Positions 11,001 through 22,900 of a stretch of 64,000 bases of DNA are shown one piece after another. The notes below the pieces were generated by a model. It had not been told where the DNA came from and ran no database searches. It worked only from the letters and a program-made list of their open reading frames with translations. The stretch's first letter is position 1; every line of letters starts with the position of its first letter. Location: the NCBI RefSeq assembly GCF_000006565.2, contig NC_031468.1:806001-870000 (forward strand), read 5' to 3'. A program made the position numbers and the translations under genes. Source of the DNA: Toxoplasma gondii ME49. Lineage: Eukaryota; Apicomplexa; Conoidasida; Eucoccidiorida; Sarcocystidae.

Positions 11001-14000
11001 TCGGTTTCCTGCTGTCCGTACTCGAGTGCGCATCGCTCTCCGCGTGCCGAAGTCTGCCTTTTTCGCCTCTTTCGTCTCCTCCCTCCCCGATGTCCCCCGA
11101 CGTCCAGCCGCTTTCTGTGCGCGGATCTCCGTCTCGCGCTGCGGCCGGGGCACTGCCCTGGGCCTTCCGCTCAAACGCCGGAGAATCCCTTGCCTGAAAG
11201 TCGCGAAAAAAGACTCTTCTCGGCCAGAGATCTCGCCCAGTCTGGACCGCTGCGGCATTTGACTCCCCGCCCTCTCCACTCTTAGTGGACGCCGGCGCAG
11301 AGGCCGAGCGACTTGGTCCAGAGGCAGACGCAGAAGTTGGACTGCGAACGAGTGTGACGAGGGGTGTGCGAGTCGAGAGGTCGTGGGGGATCCAGAGAGG
11401 ACCCGAGACGATGTAGACATCTTCGTAGACCTGTGCCAGGAATCTTGTGAGCTGCTCCAGCTTGAACCTGTGCATGCAAGGGCGAACAAGGGAAAGCAAG
11501 CACACAACGCCAAGACAAAGAATTCTGCACAATAAGGCGACAGGAAAGGTATGTACAGGAAATGAAGAAAGACATGCGTCCACCTTCCTCGGTGCAACCA
11601 GAACAGGGAAATCGCGGCCTCTTCCATGATTCAGATATACGTGTCTCATTGTCGCTGCACATACGCATGTCAAACTACAAGTAAGCAAGCGGGTAGGAAT
11701 GTTATGTAACAGAATCTCTATGCATATATGCGTATACATGTACATACATATATATATATATATATGTATATACAATTTCACGTACTGGGTATATCAGTAT
11801 ACTCCAATGCACATCACTGCATACACACATGCACGTGTAGATATACTTGAGTGTACGTATGGGTATCAGTAGACCCCCATGCATATGTCGAACTAGAAAA
11901 CGAGCAACACCCTTGCATGTGGAGTCCCTGTCGCCTTCTCTTTTACCGCAACATCTCCTGTCCACCCCAAGGCTGTCGACAGGTAGCAACGAGTCTCTAA
12001 GGACTACAGAACAGTTTCTCCCACTTGTACCCCTCCCGCCGATGTACAAACAGCATTTTATACAAGTAGCCGTAGAAAGAGACAGACAGATATATAGATA
12101 CAAATAGGTAGATATAGACACATAGATACAAACAGATGCACAGATATAGACAGATATATAGATATAGATAAATAGTTATACACAGAGAGATAGGTATAGA
12201 CAGATACAGACAGATAGATACAGACAGATAGATAGATATAGACAGAGAGATAGATATAGACAGATGGATAGATATAGACAGATGGATAGGTGAAAGTGTA
12301 CGTAGACTGGCAGAGAGTACATGATGAGTCCGTAGATTTGCATGCAAGCACGACAATATGTATCACGAATCTACAGAGTTGAGGTTTCATGGTAATTCTT
12401 TCCTACCATTGTCCAGCATTGACAGACTGTTCTTGAGGAATGATGTTTGCACCGATAGAAAAGGTGCTTTCAAGCTCCTCGAGGCTGTCCTTGTGTAGAG
12501 CGACAGCCGCCAGATGCCCCTTGCTGTATCCTGATAGCAAATACATCTCGCATTTCACAGATGAAATCCTACCTCCCGTTCCAGTTCGGGCATGAACCAC
12601 GAGGCAAACCACCTGAAATTCTGCCTAGTTGCCCGTGATAGAAGCACAGTCAACGAACGGCAGAAGGAGCATTTGCATGCGATTCAATGTAAAATAGGGG
12701 ACCCACTCGAGACGTAGCTTGCATCCACCTCTCCGGGAACTGCGGTGTTCAAATACATGTTAAATTTTCCTCTGCATGCCGTTGCAAGTAGCGGTTTGGG
12801 ATGGCCAGTCCTTCGCCCCGCCCCCCGTCCACACACACACACCAAACAGAACGAGACGGCGAACGGCGAGTTGTCACTCCAGGAGTCAGCTAAAGTTTAC
12901 GCAACAAGAGGAGCGAGCCTGTGAGAGGCGCATGCACTGACAAAAGGCGTTGCATCGTCATCTCTGTGACACTCAGAAAAGCCGCACACAACGAAGAGAC
13001 TTTGACATCGTCTAACCGCCTCGTTGGCATCAGCGTGTACGTACAGATAGATCAGATATATCAGTATGCAGGAGTTCCCGGCAACTCCCTGCCTATGTGT
13101 AGGCAGGTGTCTGTGTGTTTGTATTTGAGAAACTGTGGACGGAGACCAGCACAGAAAAACGGACAGACGCGCGTTCTTGAGCATGAGGACGTCGGCAGAA
13201 AAGCGCATCCGAGTTGAGAGCCGAAACAGGCCAAGTTGTTTCGCGAGAGGATTCGCGGCTTTTGCAGACGCGAGTCGACGGAGAGACTGCGACACACATG
13301 TCTATGGGAAACAACTGAGAAGCACGAAGCGGCAAAAGAGGAAGAAGCAAAGAGAGCTGCACATGCATCGGTTGAGGTGGAGAGGTTCCCGGGTTAGGAT
13401 GCCGCAAGCAGTCGTTGGTGGCGAAGTCGCCACAACGTCATGAACTCGACTCTTTGTTGTTTGTCTTCAGCGCCCGACTTCCTGCGTTGACTTCGTACCC
13501 GAATGGATATAGTCGGTCCTGTCGGGGCTCCACAGTTTGTCGACTCGGGGGTCTTGTCGAAACAACAGAGCCTTTCGGTCGACTCCGCCTGTCGCTCTCT
13601 CTCCCTTTCGCCGCAGGATCGCTTTCGAGCGTCGGCGACCTAGCGAGCTGCATTCGTGGCTTCCTGAGTCGTCACTGGAGCAGCCCCGTCGTCCGGTGCC
13701 GTACGGAGCCTCCTCAGTTCGCGTCTCTGGCTCTCCATCTGCGTCCGCGTCTGTCTCTCCATCTGCCTCTGAGTGTCTCTCTTCCTCGCCGGTCTCGTCT
13801 CCCGCGTCTGTCGCCGGCCCTCTGTCTCCTTTCTGAAGCGCCTGTCCGTCGTCGGAGGCGAGCGCGGCGCCGAGACGCTCCGCAACGTAGAGCGGCTGTC
13901 TGTGAGCGGTGGAGACCAGAGACGCGAAGCCTGTGGACAAGAGGAGGCGCTCCGCTGAGGGCAACAGGGCGGACGGATAGTGAACGACTGCATCTCCAGC

Positions 14001-14471
14001 CGTCGCCTTCTCTTCTCTGTTCGGCGCAGCTGCATGTGCCAACTGAGCAGCAGACAAAGGCCTTTCGGACGTCACGCCTTCTTCGTCGCCTCCCTCCTGG
14101 TCGCCAGGAAGCGTCTTGGCGTGCGAGCCCAAAAGAAAGCTCTGTGTCGGCGCCCAGCCATCTGGGAGCTGTCTTGTGGCCAACCAAGACACCGCAGCTC
14201 CGCAGAGCACCCCGAGGGAGAATATCGCCAGCGACCTTCGCCCCGGCGACGTCTTGGCAGGCGAAGGGTGCGCAGCGGGAGGAAACGCTTTGAAAACGGG
14301 AGAACGAAACGCGAGCGAGGACGACGAAGAGAGCTTCCGCGAAGGCTGGACAGTGGCGTACAGGGGCGAGGAGACGACGAACGCACACACAGGTCTGAAG
14401 CGCAAAACTGGAACATGTCTCGCGGTCCAGGACTGCGAAGCAGAAGGAGGAGAAACGAAAGGAGTAGTCAT
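8093..14471 (-). CDS. ENDOG: Mitochondrial endonuclease G-like DNA/RNA nuclease, enlarged, variant active site
   Basis: A beta-beta-alpha-metal nuclease of the EndoG family. Five exons fit in phase: 14471-13499, 12530-12407, 11467-10880, 10167-9531 and 8746-8093 (about 991 residues against roughly 300 in animals). The N-terminus has a hydrophobic segment, LAIFSLGVLCGAAVSWL, as expected for mitochondrial targeting or anchoring. Exon 1 ends SPDRTDYIHSG. Exon 2 holds the active-site block GYSKGHLAA and the metal-site block IGANIIPQEQ. Exon 3 begins FKLEQLTRF and has VYIVSGPLWIP. Exon 4 has YEVIGPRLVPVPTHLFKVVL and ends FRVPLEFVEWISGLEFK. The extra length comes from an acidic insert in exon 1, an Arg/Ser/Glu-rich insert after GPLWIP, a run of about 21 serines in exon 4 and a charged C-terminal tail. 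The usual DRGH motif reads SKGH here, so His is kept but Asp and Arg are replaced. The family is clear. Whether the protein is an active nuclease is open. Confidence 0.88.
8668..8711. repeat. 44-base near-perfect palindrome inside EndoG exon 5
   Basis: Arms GGCGCGCCTGCCCAAAG (8668-8684) and its exact reverse complement (8695-8711) flank a 10-base centre, gaggcgcctt, which is itself palindromic except for one pair. It lies in coding sequence for the Arg/Ala-rich C-terminal tail and could form a very stable GC-rich hairpin in DNA or mRNA. Confidence 0.9.
8909..8922. repeat. 14-base G homopolymer in the last EndoG intron
   Basis: Uninterrupted run of G on the + strand (C on the coding strand) between exons 4 and 5. 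It is a likely site of length variation and sequencing error, but is outside the coding exons. Confidence 0.85.
9869..9931 (-). repeat. Poly-serine coding tract in EndoG exon 4
   Basis: About 21 consecutive serine codons, mixed TCT/TCG/TCA, placed just before the conserved YEVIGP block. Mixed codons indicate a tolerated protein-level homopolymer rather than only a fresh triplet slip. No function is assigned. Confidence 0.85.
12075..12297. repeat. Tetranucleotide-rich satellite (gata/gaca) in an EndoG intron
   Basis: About 220 bases of imperfect agat, agac and atag units in the intron between EndoG exons 2 and 3. All frames across it give Tyr/Leu/Ser-rich low-complexity peptides, which are not genes. 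A short TA run lies nearby at 11747-11768. Confidence 0.9.
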
Positions 14472-15766
14472 TTTTCTCTTTTTTTCGCTGTTGCATGGGG
14501 GGTCTGCATCGAGTGCCTCGCGCTGCCTTCGTCTTTTGTCAATTCGTGGAGGCTCTCGTCTTTTTGTGTTGCGCTAGACACACCGTCGCTGGACGGAGCA
14601 GCGCAGACCTTCGACAGGGCGAAACGCTCCTGGCTGAGAAGTGGAACGCACACACCTGATGCAGTTCAGAGCTCAAGTCCAACGGCAGACGACAGACGGC
14701 TGAAGGAAGGGAAGCCGGAAACGAAGAGCGAATCCTGCTTCACCCGTCTGCCTGCGTCGTGGAGTCGCACGGTCGCTCTGCGCACATATCCCACACAAAG
14801 TCGGACGAGAGAGAGAACAGGGTAGACGCAGAGAAAAAACAGCGACAGAGCCGGGGAACAGAGCGGTCTAGAAAGCAAGTGGAAAACGACAGAAGAAGAG
14901 GAAGAGATGGAGACAAACGCGAGCGCAAAAGAGGAGCAGACACCAGAGAAGAGAGAACAAGACAAAGAGGAGAGAGAAGCTGCAACGGAAGAGCGGCGGC
15001 AGTCTCGTCGCTGTCTGCCGACATCCCGAGCTGGCTTGGACAATCGACGCGCGCGCGAAAAGTCGAGTCCAGGAAATTGTTTCACTTCGATTCGACCACG
15101 GTATATGGAGACACATTTAGAAGAGGACAAGCCATGAAGAATGAAGGAAATCTCTTTTAGTTCGTGCAGGTTTTCTGTCAAAGCAAAAAGAACAGGGGCG
15201 AATCAAGGTCCTTCCTCTCAACCGAGCACGGAGCAAAACTAGCCGAGTTCTCGTCGCCCGCACACGCACTGTTAGAAAAGCCAAGAGCGAGTTTTTTCCA
15301 ATCCTCGACCCTCTGGCTTTTTTCAGTGTGCTCTACTTCTGCAATAATTAATTCAGCTGTGCTGCGTCAGTCGAGCACGATTCCCTCGAACGCAGACCCC
15401 CCCAAGATGTCAACCGGGCGTCCAACTGGGACGTCTCGAAAGACAGATAGGTCCCCACCTACCACTCAGAACTGGAAAGAAAAATTCATCAGAACACCAG
15501 CGGTGCGAGACCGCGAAACGTAAGGCAGCCTTACGTGTATCACCTTTCGGTGGTGCGCGACTTCACGGAAAACCGTTTTTCGCAGTGCATTTTGATAGCC
15601 AGTGTGGAACAGCTTTCTCATTTCCATGTTGAAAAACAACAGAACAGCGGAGACGCCGACCCGTTGCACGAAAGAAGTCCGCATCACGGACATTCGAAGG
15701 AGACTTTAGAAAACATTGACAGGGCGTGTGTGCCTTCCGCTCCACAGTCGGTAGTTTCACGGATTC
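14446..15766. repeat. Long direct repeat, right copy (authentic EndoG start and upstream region)
   Basis: This is the partner of 6362-7685, in the same orientation and 8.08 kb away. It overlaps the first nine codons of EndoG (14446-14471) and the sequence upstream of its ATG, so it should include the 5' UTR and promoter. Because it joins smoothly to the rest of the EndoG reading frame, it is taken as the original and the left copy as the derived one. Confidence 0.95.
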
Positions 15767-18199
15767 TCTGAAGGTGGAGAACAGCGAAAAGTGGCTTGTC
15801 TACTGCCTCTCGATTTCTCTCTCTAGCCTGTCTTGTCGTTGTTCTGCCTCTCTGCTTTCTTCTAGCCTTCTTCCGTCTTCCCTTTTCCGCCTCCTCGCTA
15901 GTTGGAACTCACAATTGGCCCATAGTCGTCTGTTTTCGTTCACGCGAAGATTCGGGAGTTGTTGCGTCTTCCTATCCTTTTCGAGGTCCTGGCTACATCT
16001 CTCTTCCCTTTCTTCCTAAATATCTTCCCATTTCTCTTTCCTTCCTGCCAGTTTCTTATTCTCTTCTTCCCTTCGCTGGTTGCTTCTTCCTTTCCTTCCG
16101 TGAATTCTGTCTCTCCTTCCTTCTAGGCTTCCGTCCTTCGTGTGTATTCTGCCGCTACTTGCCTGGATTCGTCTTTTCCATCCTGCCCTTCCTCCTTTTC
16201 TTCGCCTCTTTCATCCTTTCCCTTTACTTGGCTCTGTTCGACACCCTTATAGGCTCTGCCTCCAGTCCAATGGTCGTTTCTATGGTTTCATACAGCAGGC
16301 GAAAAAGACTGACAACAAAGGTGGAAGTTAGAATCCACTTGGCCCGCAGAGGCTGCCGGTTGGGGGAAGTGATTTGTCTTCTTTTGCGTTGTTTCGCTCT
16401 CTGCCCCCACCACAAGCGTCGCGGGGAACGCCCAGTGCGCTTTTTCCTTCGATGGCACTTGAATTATGCGTCTGAACGGATTCCAGAGATTTGCATTGAG
16501 GCACGAAACTCAGCGTGACACACATAAGTGGGTGCCCGAGGCGACAGGTATCTCAAATCCTGTGTGCGTCGCGTCTCTCGATCTCTCAACGGGCCATTCT
16601 TCGTTCTCCAGATTTGACGTGGGAAGAGTCTAAGTCCACTAGAGCGCAAGTGCAGTTGCCTACATAGCGCATGTGCAGCTGTCTGCTTGGTGCATCTACT
16701 GTCTACAACTGTGGCTGCACGAAGTTCACGAGTCTGTTTCGTTTTTATCAAGGACGTTTTCAAGGAGTACGCTTTATCGTAGCCAAGAAAATGAGTCAAA
16801 GTTATTTTTCAACGTCAACGTCTCCCCTGACTTGCGGGGTTGTGTCTTTCGGCACATGTGCGCATCCCGGTGCTCACCCGCCTACCCGTAGTCAAGTTCT
16901 CTCCAGTGAACGGTGTCTACCTTTCTTGCTGCTCGCTTCTGGATGTTTTTCCTCGCAGGAAAACGAAATCGCTGAAGATCTAAACCAATAGCGCTGGGTA
17001 GTAACTTCCCTTCATTTGTCTGTACGCTTTTTCTTCTTTCTTCAACAGGCACCTCTGTCTTTTCTTTGCGATTTACCGTGATACAGAGCTGTCCACGCAA
17101 TCCAGTTCGGTACGTTTCGTCGTGGGGTCCTCCTATGACGCATGCGATGAGTGGAAATCGTGTCCTGCAACGAACTGTGAACTCTACGTGGAACCCCAAG
17201 TTTGCACGTTCCCGAGCAGAGTAGTTTCCAAAGTGGCTCCTTGAACCTTTTCCGCAGACAGAACTGGGAAGGTCGGCAGAGACCGAGAGAAAATCCAGCG
17301 GACACACATACAGTGCCAGTTGCAGTTCGTGCAGTTATAACTGTCTACGGATCGCATGTGTAAGAGGCGAGACGACAGCGACGTAAGAGGACGGCTGACG
17401 AAGTCAGAACTCGCGCTGTGGGAGAGTGAAGAAAAGCAAAAACAAAAAAGCTCCGCGGTTGCCTGTTTCGGACGCATCCCTTGGGAACCATTCGCCCTCG
17501 GGAAAAAACTGCGATCATACCAGTTTCCTTTAATCTCCTAGTTCCTCTCAGAGAACGAGCCAACACGCACGCGTCAGTTTCGCGTCCGTCCCGCGAAGGC
17601 CCGGAAAGTCGAAGCGTGCGAAAACGCCGAGTTCCCCCGAAACAGAAAGCGTGAACGTCGTCGCATACAAGTTGCCGCCAGAGGGTCTCTGCACTTTTGC
17701 ACCCACACGGTTCGTTTTCTGTGCCTACTGATTCGCTTCGGGGAAAGCACGAAGCCGCACTCCACCTCCCCCTCTCTTTACCTAGCACAGTATAAGACAC
17801 CCGCAAACCGAAGACGCAAATCAACGATTTAGGTGTATATACACAGCTCGATGACACACACAAACACGCACGTCAATATGATCTTCTGACGTCTGCCTAT
17901 CGATTAGGCACCCACGGCCCAGCTAGTGCCACAGATCTGTGGAATCACAAGCCTCGTCTACGCACCACACACGTACAGTCACATCCACAGAGAGGTGGCG
18001 TGTATGTACACCGCGCTTGGCGAGTGGCTAGTCGCCTCAACAGAAAGTGCTTTCCCGTGCGCCCACGCGGGACTCAAACTCCCTTTCGCATCCCGCCAGC
18101 AGCAGCTCCACGCTTCAAGCATTTCCCAGATTTGCCCACCCCGCGCCTGCTTCCAAGTTGCTTTCGCTGTCTGTCGCAGAGTCACCGCCTCATCGTACT
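14472..18199. other. Intergenic between EndoG and the PRL phosphatase
   Basis: The first 1.3 kb is the right copy of the long direct repeat (EndoG upstream). Positions 15780-16240 are strongly CT-rich on the + strand, which opens a long hydrophobic frame (15796-16518) without homology features. Positions 16250-18199 show no domain, RNA gene or repeat that I could recognise and should include the PRL 3' UTR. No gene is called. Confidence 0.6.
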
Positions 18200-19937
18200 T
18201 CACATGATTGCGCATCTACCTCCGCAACATTTCTTGTAGTTGCTGCGACGTTTGTAGCCCTTGAGGAACTGCAGCTGGCGTCGGTTGATGGCGCCTGCGA
18301 ATACAAAGACAACGCCACAAGCAGCGCTTTACCGAATGTACTGCCTCTGTTTTGGGATGAAAGGCACCCCCCACGACGCAGTATTTTCTCGAAGTTCGTC
18401 AGCTCGTTGACTGTTTCACGCATTTGTGTCGACTGCAGAAACACTTCGTCCTTACGCCCCGATCAGAAAGTACAGCCGCGCCAGCGGTCTCTCACTTTTC
18501 TATGTGTATACTGGTTCGCATCTGCTAAGCTGGCAATTCTGCCCAACATCGTCCCGTGCCAAAAAAGCCGAGTTCACTGTACTCCCTAGCCAGTGTCGTG
18601 AAACTTCAAGTCCGTCGCAAGTTGTTCGTAATATTCGTCGTACAGTTCACAAGTCCACTTCGTTGGCGATTCACTCAGTCACTAACGCATGCATCCACAC
18701 AAACGTAGCAAACAGGCAAATATGCATGCATATATATATATATATATAGGTAGATATACATACATACAGCGCATGTCTCTATGCCTGTCTAGACGGCCCT
18801 GTTGTGTGGGTGCTTACCCTTTCTTCTTTCTCGAATGAACATGATGGCATCCATGGGGTCCATGCCCTTTTCGATGAGGGCGATGGCGACGAGGACCGGG
18901 GCGCGACCTAAACCAGCGACGCAGTGAATCGCGATTGCGCCCCTCTGCTGCGAGACGGCGTTGCAGAGCGTGAGCCACTCGTCGATGACATCGTCTGGAG
19001 GCGCCTCTCCATCGGGGAAGATCAGTTCGTGGGGGCGGATGCCGGAAGCCAGCACGGTCTTGTCGTCGTAGGTCCGCTCGCAGGTTCGCACCAAGTCTGT
19101 GACCTCGTAGGCGCGCATTTCCTCGATGTACGCGGGAAGATTCTCCTGGCTAGGCGCGTCGAAAATCAGAAACTTCTGACGCCCCGCCTCGATGCGGGTC
19201 GGCGTGTTCATCACAGTCGGCACCATCGTTGTCTTGTTGTGGCTGGAGGACGACGAACTGAGCTTCGTCAGAGGCTTCGCGCTCTGGCGCCTTTCACTCG
19301 GTTGGCGCCCGGAAGGAACGTGACGCGCAGTCCCGAGAGGCGACACTGACACCGCGCATGCACTCCCCGCCCCGCGACCCAGTCGGGTCACCTCGCTCTT
19401 GCCCCTGTTCTTCGTCCGCACAAGTTCAATCTGGCTGTCTAAAGCCTTGCCGTCGACCTTCACCTCGCGTCCCACTTCCTCAGCGGCGCTTTTTCTCCTG
19501 AGAGAAGGCTGGCGAGCAGAAGAGACAGAACAGACGCCGTCTCTGCCCGTCGAGTCTCCACTCAACGTGCGGCCAACCTTCTCGTGGCTTTCGCAGCTCC
19601 GTGTGCTGCACGCGCTGCCGCGGGACGCGTTGCTTCGCGGGCTGAGAGAAGAACCGTCGCCGTCAAATCGAGGTCGCTGCGTCTTCCTCTCGCACTCGCG
19701 CTCGGCCCCAGCCTTCTCGCTCCTCTTCTCCTCTGTCTTCTCTTCGTTTCCTCCGCGGCGGCCGCAGTCTACACTGCTCCCTTCTCTGGTCAGTTCCGAG
19801 TGGCTGGTCGTCGGGCTGTGGCCCAACTTCCCTTTCCCCATATGCGAACCGGAACGAAGCTCGCGAGTCGTTCCTTCTTCTCGGTTATCGCAGCTACGAG
19901 GTTCCTCGGGAGACAGGCAGGACGACGCTTCGTTCAT
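18200..19937 (-). CDS. PRL: PRL-type (PTP4A) prenylated protein tyrosine phosphatase
   Basis: Phosphatase of the PRL family, expected at membranes through a lipid anchor. There are two exons, 19937-18818 and 18294-18200, joined in phase 1, giving about 404 residues from the first ATG. The catalytic loop is HCVAGLGRAP (C-x5-R with the PRL-typical Ala after Arg), and the acid loop reads FPDGEAPPDD. Exon 2 encodes GAINRRQLQFLKGYKRR, then a basic stretch and the C-terminal CAIM, a CAAX box whose final Met favours farnesylation. This polybasic-plus-CAAX end is the family signature. PRL proteins are normally about 170 residues. Here roughly 225 residues of Ser/Arg/Glu-rich, low-complexity sequence precede the domain. 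An internal start at the Met of MVPTVMNTPTRIEAG (near 19230) would give a protein of normal size, so the long N-terminus could be 5' UTR read open. Confidence 0.92.
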
Positions 19938-22900
19938 CTTTCTAGCGAAAAAGTGAGAACCGGATCCCTCCTGAACGCCCAGCCCCGAGACGCCGCAGAT
20001 CTTATCTCAGCTGCTGACTCAAACTGCGCCCTCGCGTCCACCGAAAACTCCGACCGAGTGCACTTGCATGCGCAGACACACACGCTGGCGGCGACGACAG
20101 GACGCTGGAGTGGTGGAGAGAAAAACGCGGTGCCGCGCCAAGGAAACACGCAAAAATCCCTCGAACGCGTGTGTCTTTTAACTCGGAAGAACCTCGCGTC
20201 CTCGCAATCCTGACCATCTCCCTCCTTTCCTTGACGTTATGTGCGACCCAAGACGCACGCGCATGCATATATGTCGACGCGTAATTTCTTATGTACCTAC
20301 AGAGACGCGTCAAAAAACGCGTGGCAACCTCTTCGTCCCGTCTTCACGAACAGCTCTCAGCTAACGCGGAGAGAGAAGGCAGAGACACTCCCACAAGCTC
20401 CAGGTGAGAGAGCGAGAGATCCTGATGGCGACCTAAAGTACACGAAGTGACATCGACAGCACGCAAAGCATGACCTGACAAAAGACGGCAGAAACGCTAC
20501 AACCAACGAAAGAGGCCCAGTCATTCACAGCGAACTGCCTACAGATATATATATATATATATACATGCATATATTGAAAAATATATACAAAAGTATACGC
20601 ATATACATATGTATATATATCGCAAATACACATACGCATGCACATATTTATCGGGGTATGTATATACAGGAATACATGATAGGCGTTGTCTCCACAATGC
20701 GTGTTTTGATCGTGCGTCTGTCTCCTTGCATGCGGTCGTGTTGCGACTTACGTTTCTGGCGTCACTAAAAATCGGTGAAGCAGCAGCAGGGAGCAAAGAT
20801 CGCGCGTTGCGTCTGTCCGGCCATTCAAGGTCAACGTTTCTGTCCTTTCCACATGCATCCGTGTCTGCACCCAACTCTGCGAGCTCTAGAACGCAACGGC
20901 ACCGATTTCTCGGGTCACCCGACGCGACAGACTTGCTCACACGGCGCAACTGCATAGAGAGGTCCCGCCACACGTGCGTCTGGGAGCCGGACACAAGGCG
21001 AGTTCACTCGTTCAAATCACCAATCTTGTTTCGTGCTTTCGGGAGGCCCTCCCCGTTCGCCGAACCCAGGATGCACCGACCCGACTCGTCACCGCCGCCT
21101 GTCGGCCAGCAAAAAGTCCCACTGCATGCATGAGTCTCGTAGAGTCTGTCTACACAAGAAAAGCGGAATCCAGCTCTTCTGCACTCGGTCTACGCGAATG
21201 ATTTGCGAGCCTCGCAGCGCGACAAACTCGAAAAAAAATGTGCTTGATTCGTTCGTGGAACGGCGTCTGCGAACAGCCAGGACGTCAACCTGGCCCCCTA
21301 GGGAGACTGAGGCGCCGGCGATCCAGTTGCACAGATGCGGTTCTTCTGTCCGGACGACGAACGTCTGGAAAGGCAATTGTCTGCAGCCGCGACAGGGAGA
21401 AGGAAGCCGGTCAAGGGTGCGCGCGCGTCCGCGTTCTTTGTCTCCAAAAGGGAGAAACGCGGATCTGACAAGAGTCACTGAACACTTAAGTCTGCCACGC
21501 CAGAGAGACGACTCCGTCTCGGTAAGCCAGCGTGTCAGGGCTGCATTCCAAGGCAAGCACCGGATGCATGCACCGGGAAGAGAGCTGAGCCACCCACACA
21601 GCAGACAGCGTTTCTCATGCTGGGAAGGACCTCAATATCGGGTGTCCCCTGCTGATATTTGACGCTTATACAAACACAGCCGCTCCGCTGGGGTGTTGGC
21701 ACGTTTCTGTTTGGCCCGCCACAGTGAACCTGCAAGTCTCGTTTCTTTGCACCCCAGCTGCTGGAAGTTCTAGAAATTTGGGCGAAACGCGGCCGCCCTC
21801 TTTTCTTCGCTGTGTTCGAGCGTGGCAAACGAGACGAAACCTGTGTTTCTGAGAAACCGGAAGTGGAGGGACTGCATGCACCCCGAGGCCAAGCGTGAAA
21901 GAGACGGAACGGCGGAGCCACAAGAGACCAGAAGGTCCTGCTCAGGCGCGGGCTTCACCTTTTCGAACACAAGTTCTTGTCTCCACACGCGAACTCCGTG
22001 AGTGTCGTCGGGGAGAGCAGACGGACGCATGCACTGGAGGCTCTGCCTCACTCTTGCGAGATCCGTGCCCCGTCAACGCACGTCCTCGAGAGACCGGAGA
22101 ACGCTAACCCATGTCAGACGAGAGAGGAACCCCTTTCTGCAAGACGGCCGCCCCAAATGAGTGGAACTGCCTTGGTGTCAAAAAAAGGGCAGAATAGAGG
22201 TCATTTGCTTTGCGAAGTCACTCCAGAAAACATGTAATGCATGAGAAAAGGCCAAGAAGAACGCGGAACAAAAAAACAGAGAGACTCACACGAGAACGTC
22301 TACGCGCTTTTCTTGTGGCCGCAGCGAAGCTCAGCAAGGAGACTCGGCTCTCCAGTGAGTGAGTCAGAAACTTGAAACTCCTTCGGAGTGAGCGTGCCTT
22401 AGAAAGCCTTCAGTGGAGACTTAATAGTTCACGATCTTTCTCCACATAAGACAGTGTCTCGCCCTTCTTAGAAAGTGTGTTGAGCTCTCCTGTCAGCCTG
22501 CGGCCCCAGCACCACGATGGGAGTCACCAACTGCGAAAACATCGGCAGATTCTGCGGCAGTATTTTCACGAGATGACAAGAGACGCCGCCTGCGTTAAAC
22601 TGCTCGGATTCTACAGTACGTGCACATCAATCGAAGAAACATGTAAATGCTCTCATGGATCTCGGTGGACTCCTCCGCCGCTGTCCCGGAGAGCGCGCTT
22701 GCTCTGGCAGTGGTGCTGCGGGAGGACGACGCGAAGCTGAGGTTCAGCGCTCAACATAGTAAAATCGGGAGAGTCAGTCACACGGAGGCTTCGGCCAGGA
22801 ATCTGGAACGATTTTTGGAGCGAAAACGCGGAATTCATAAAACGCTTCTGGGTGTTTCTCTGTTCACCAACCGCGCATGAACCCGACAGAAAAACCGCCC

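Noticed and set aside
12058..12390. Tyr/Leu/Ser-rich frames over the gata/gaca tract
   Set aside because: They are simple-sequence translation products inside an EndoG intron.
15796..16518. 240-codon hydrophobic plus-strand frame resembling a membrane protein
   Set aside because: It lies in a CT-rich tract upstream of EndoG. Phe/Leu/Ser richness follows from pyrimidine bias, and there is no motif or exon context.
19584..20213. Plus-strand 209-codon frame with a signal-like hydrophobic stretch
   Set aside because: It is antisense to the Arg/Ser-rich N-terminus of the PRL gene, and its hydrophobic run mirrors charged codons there.
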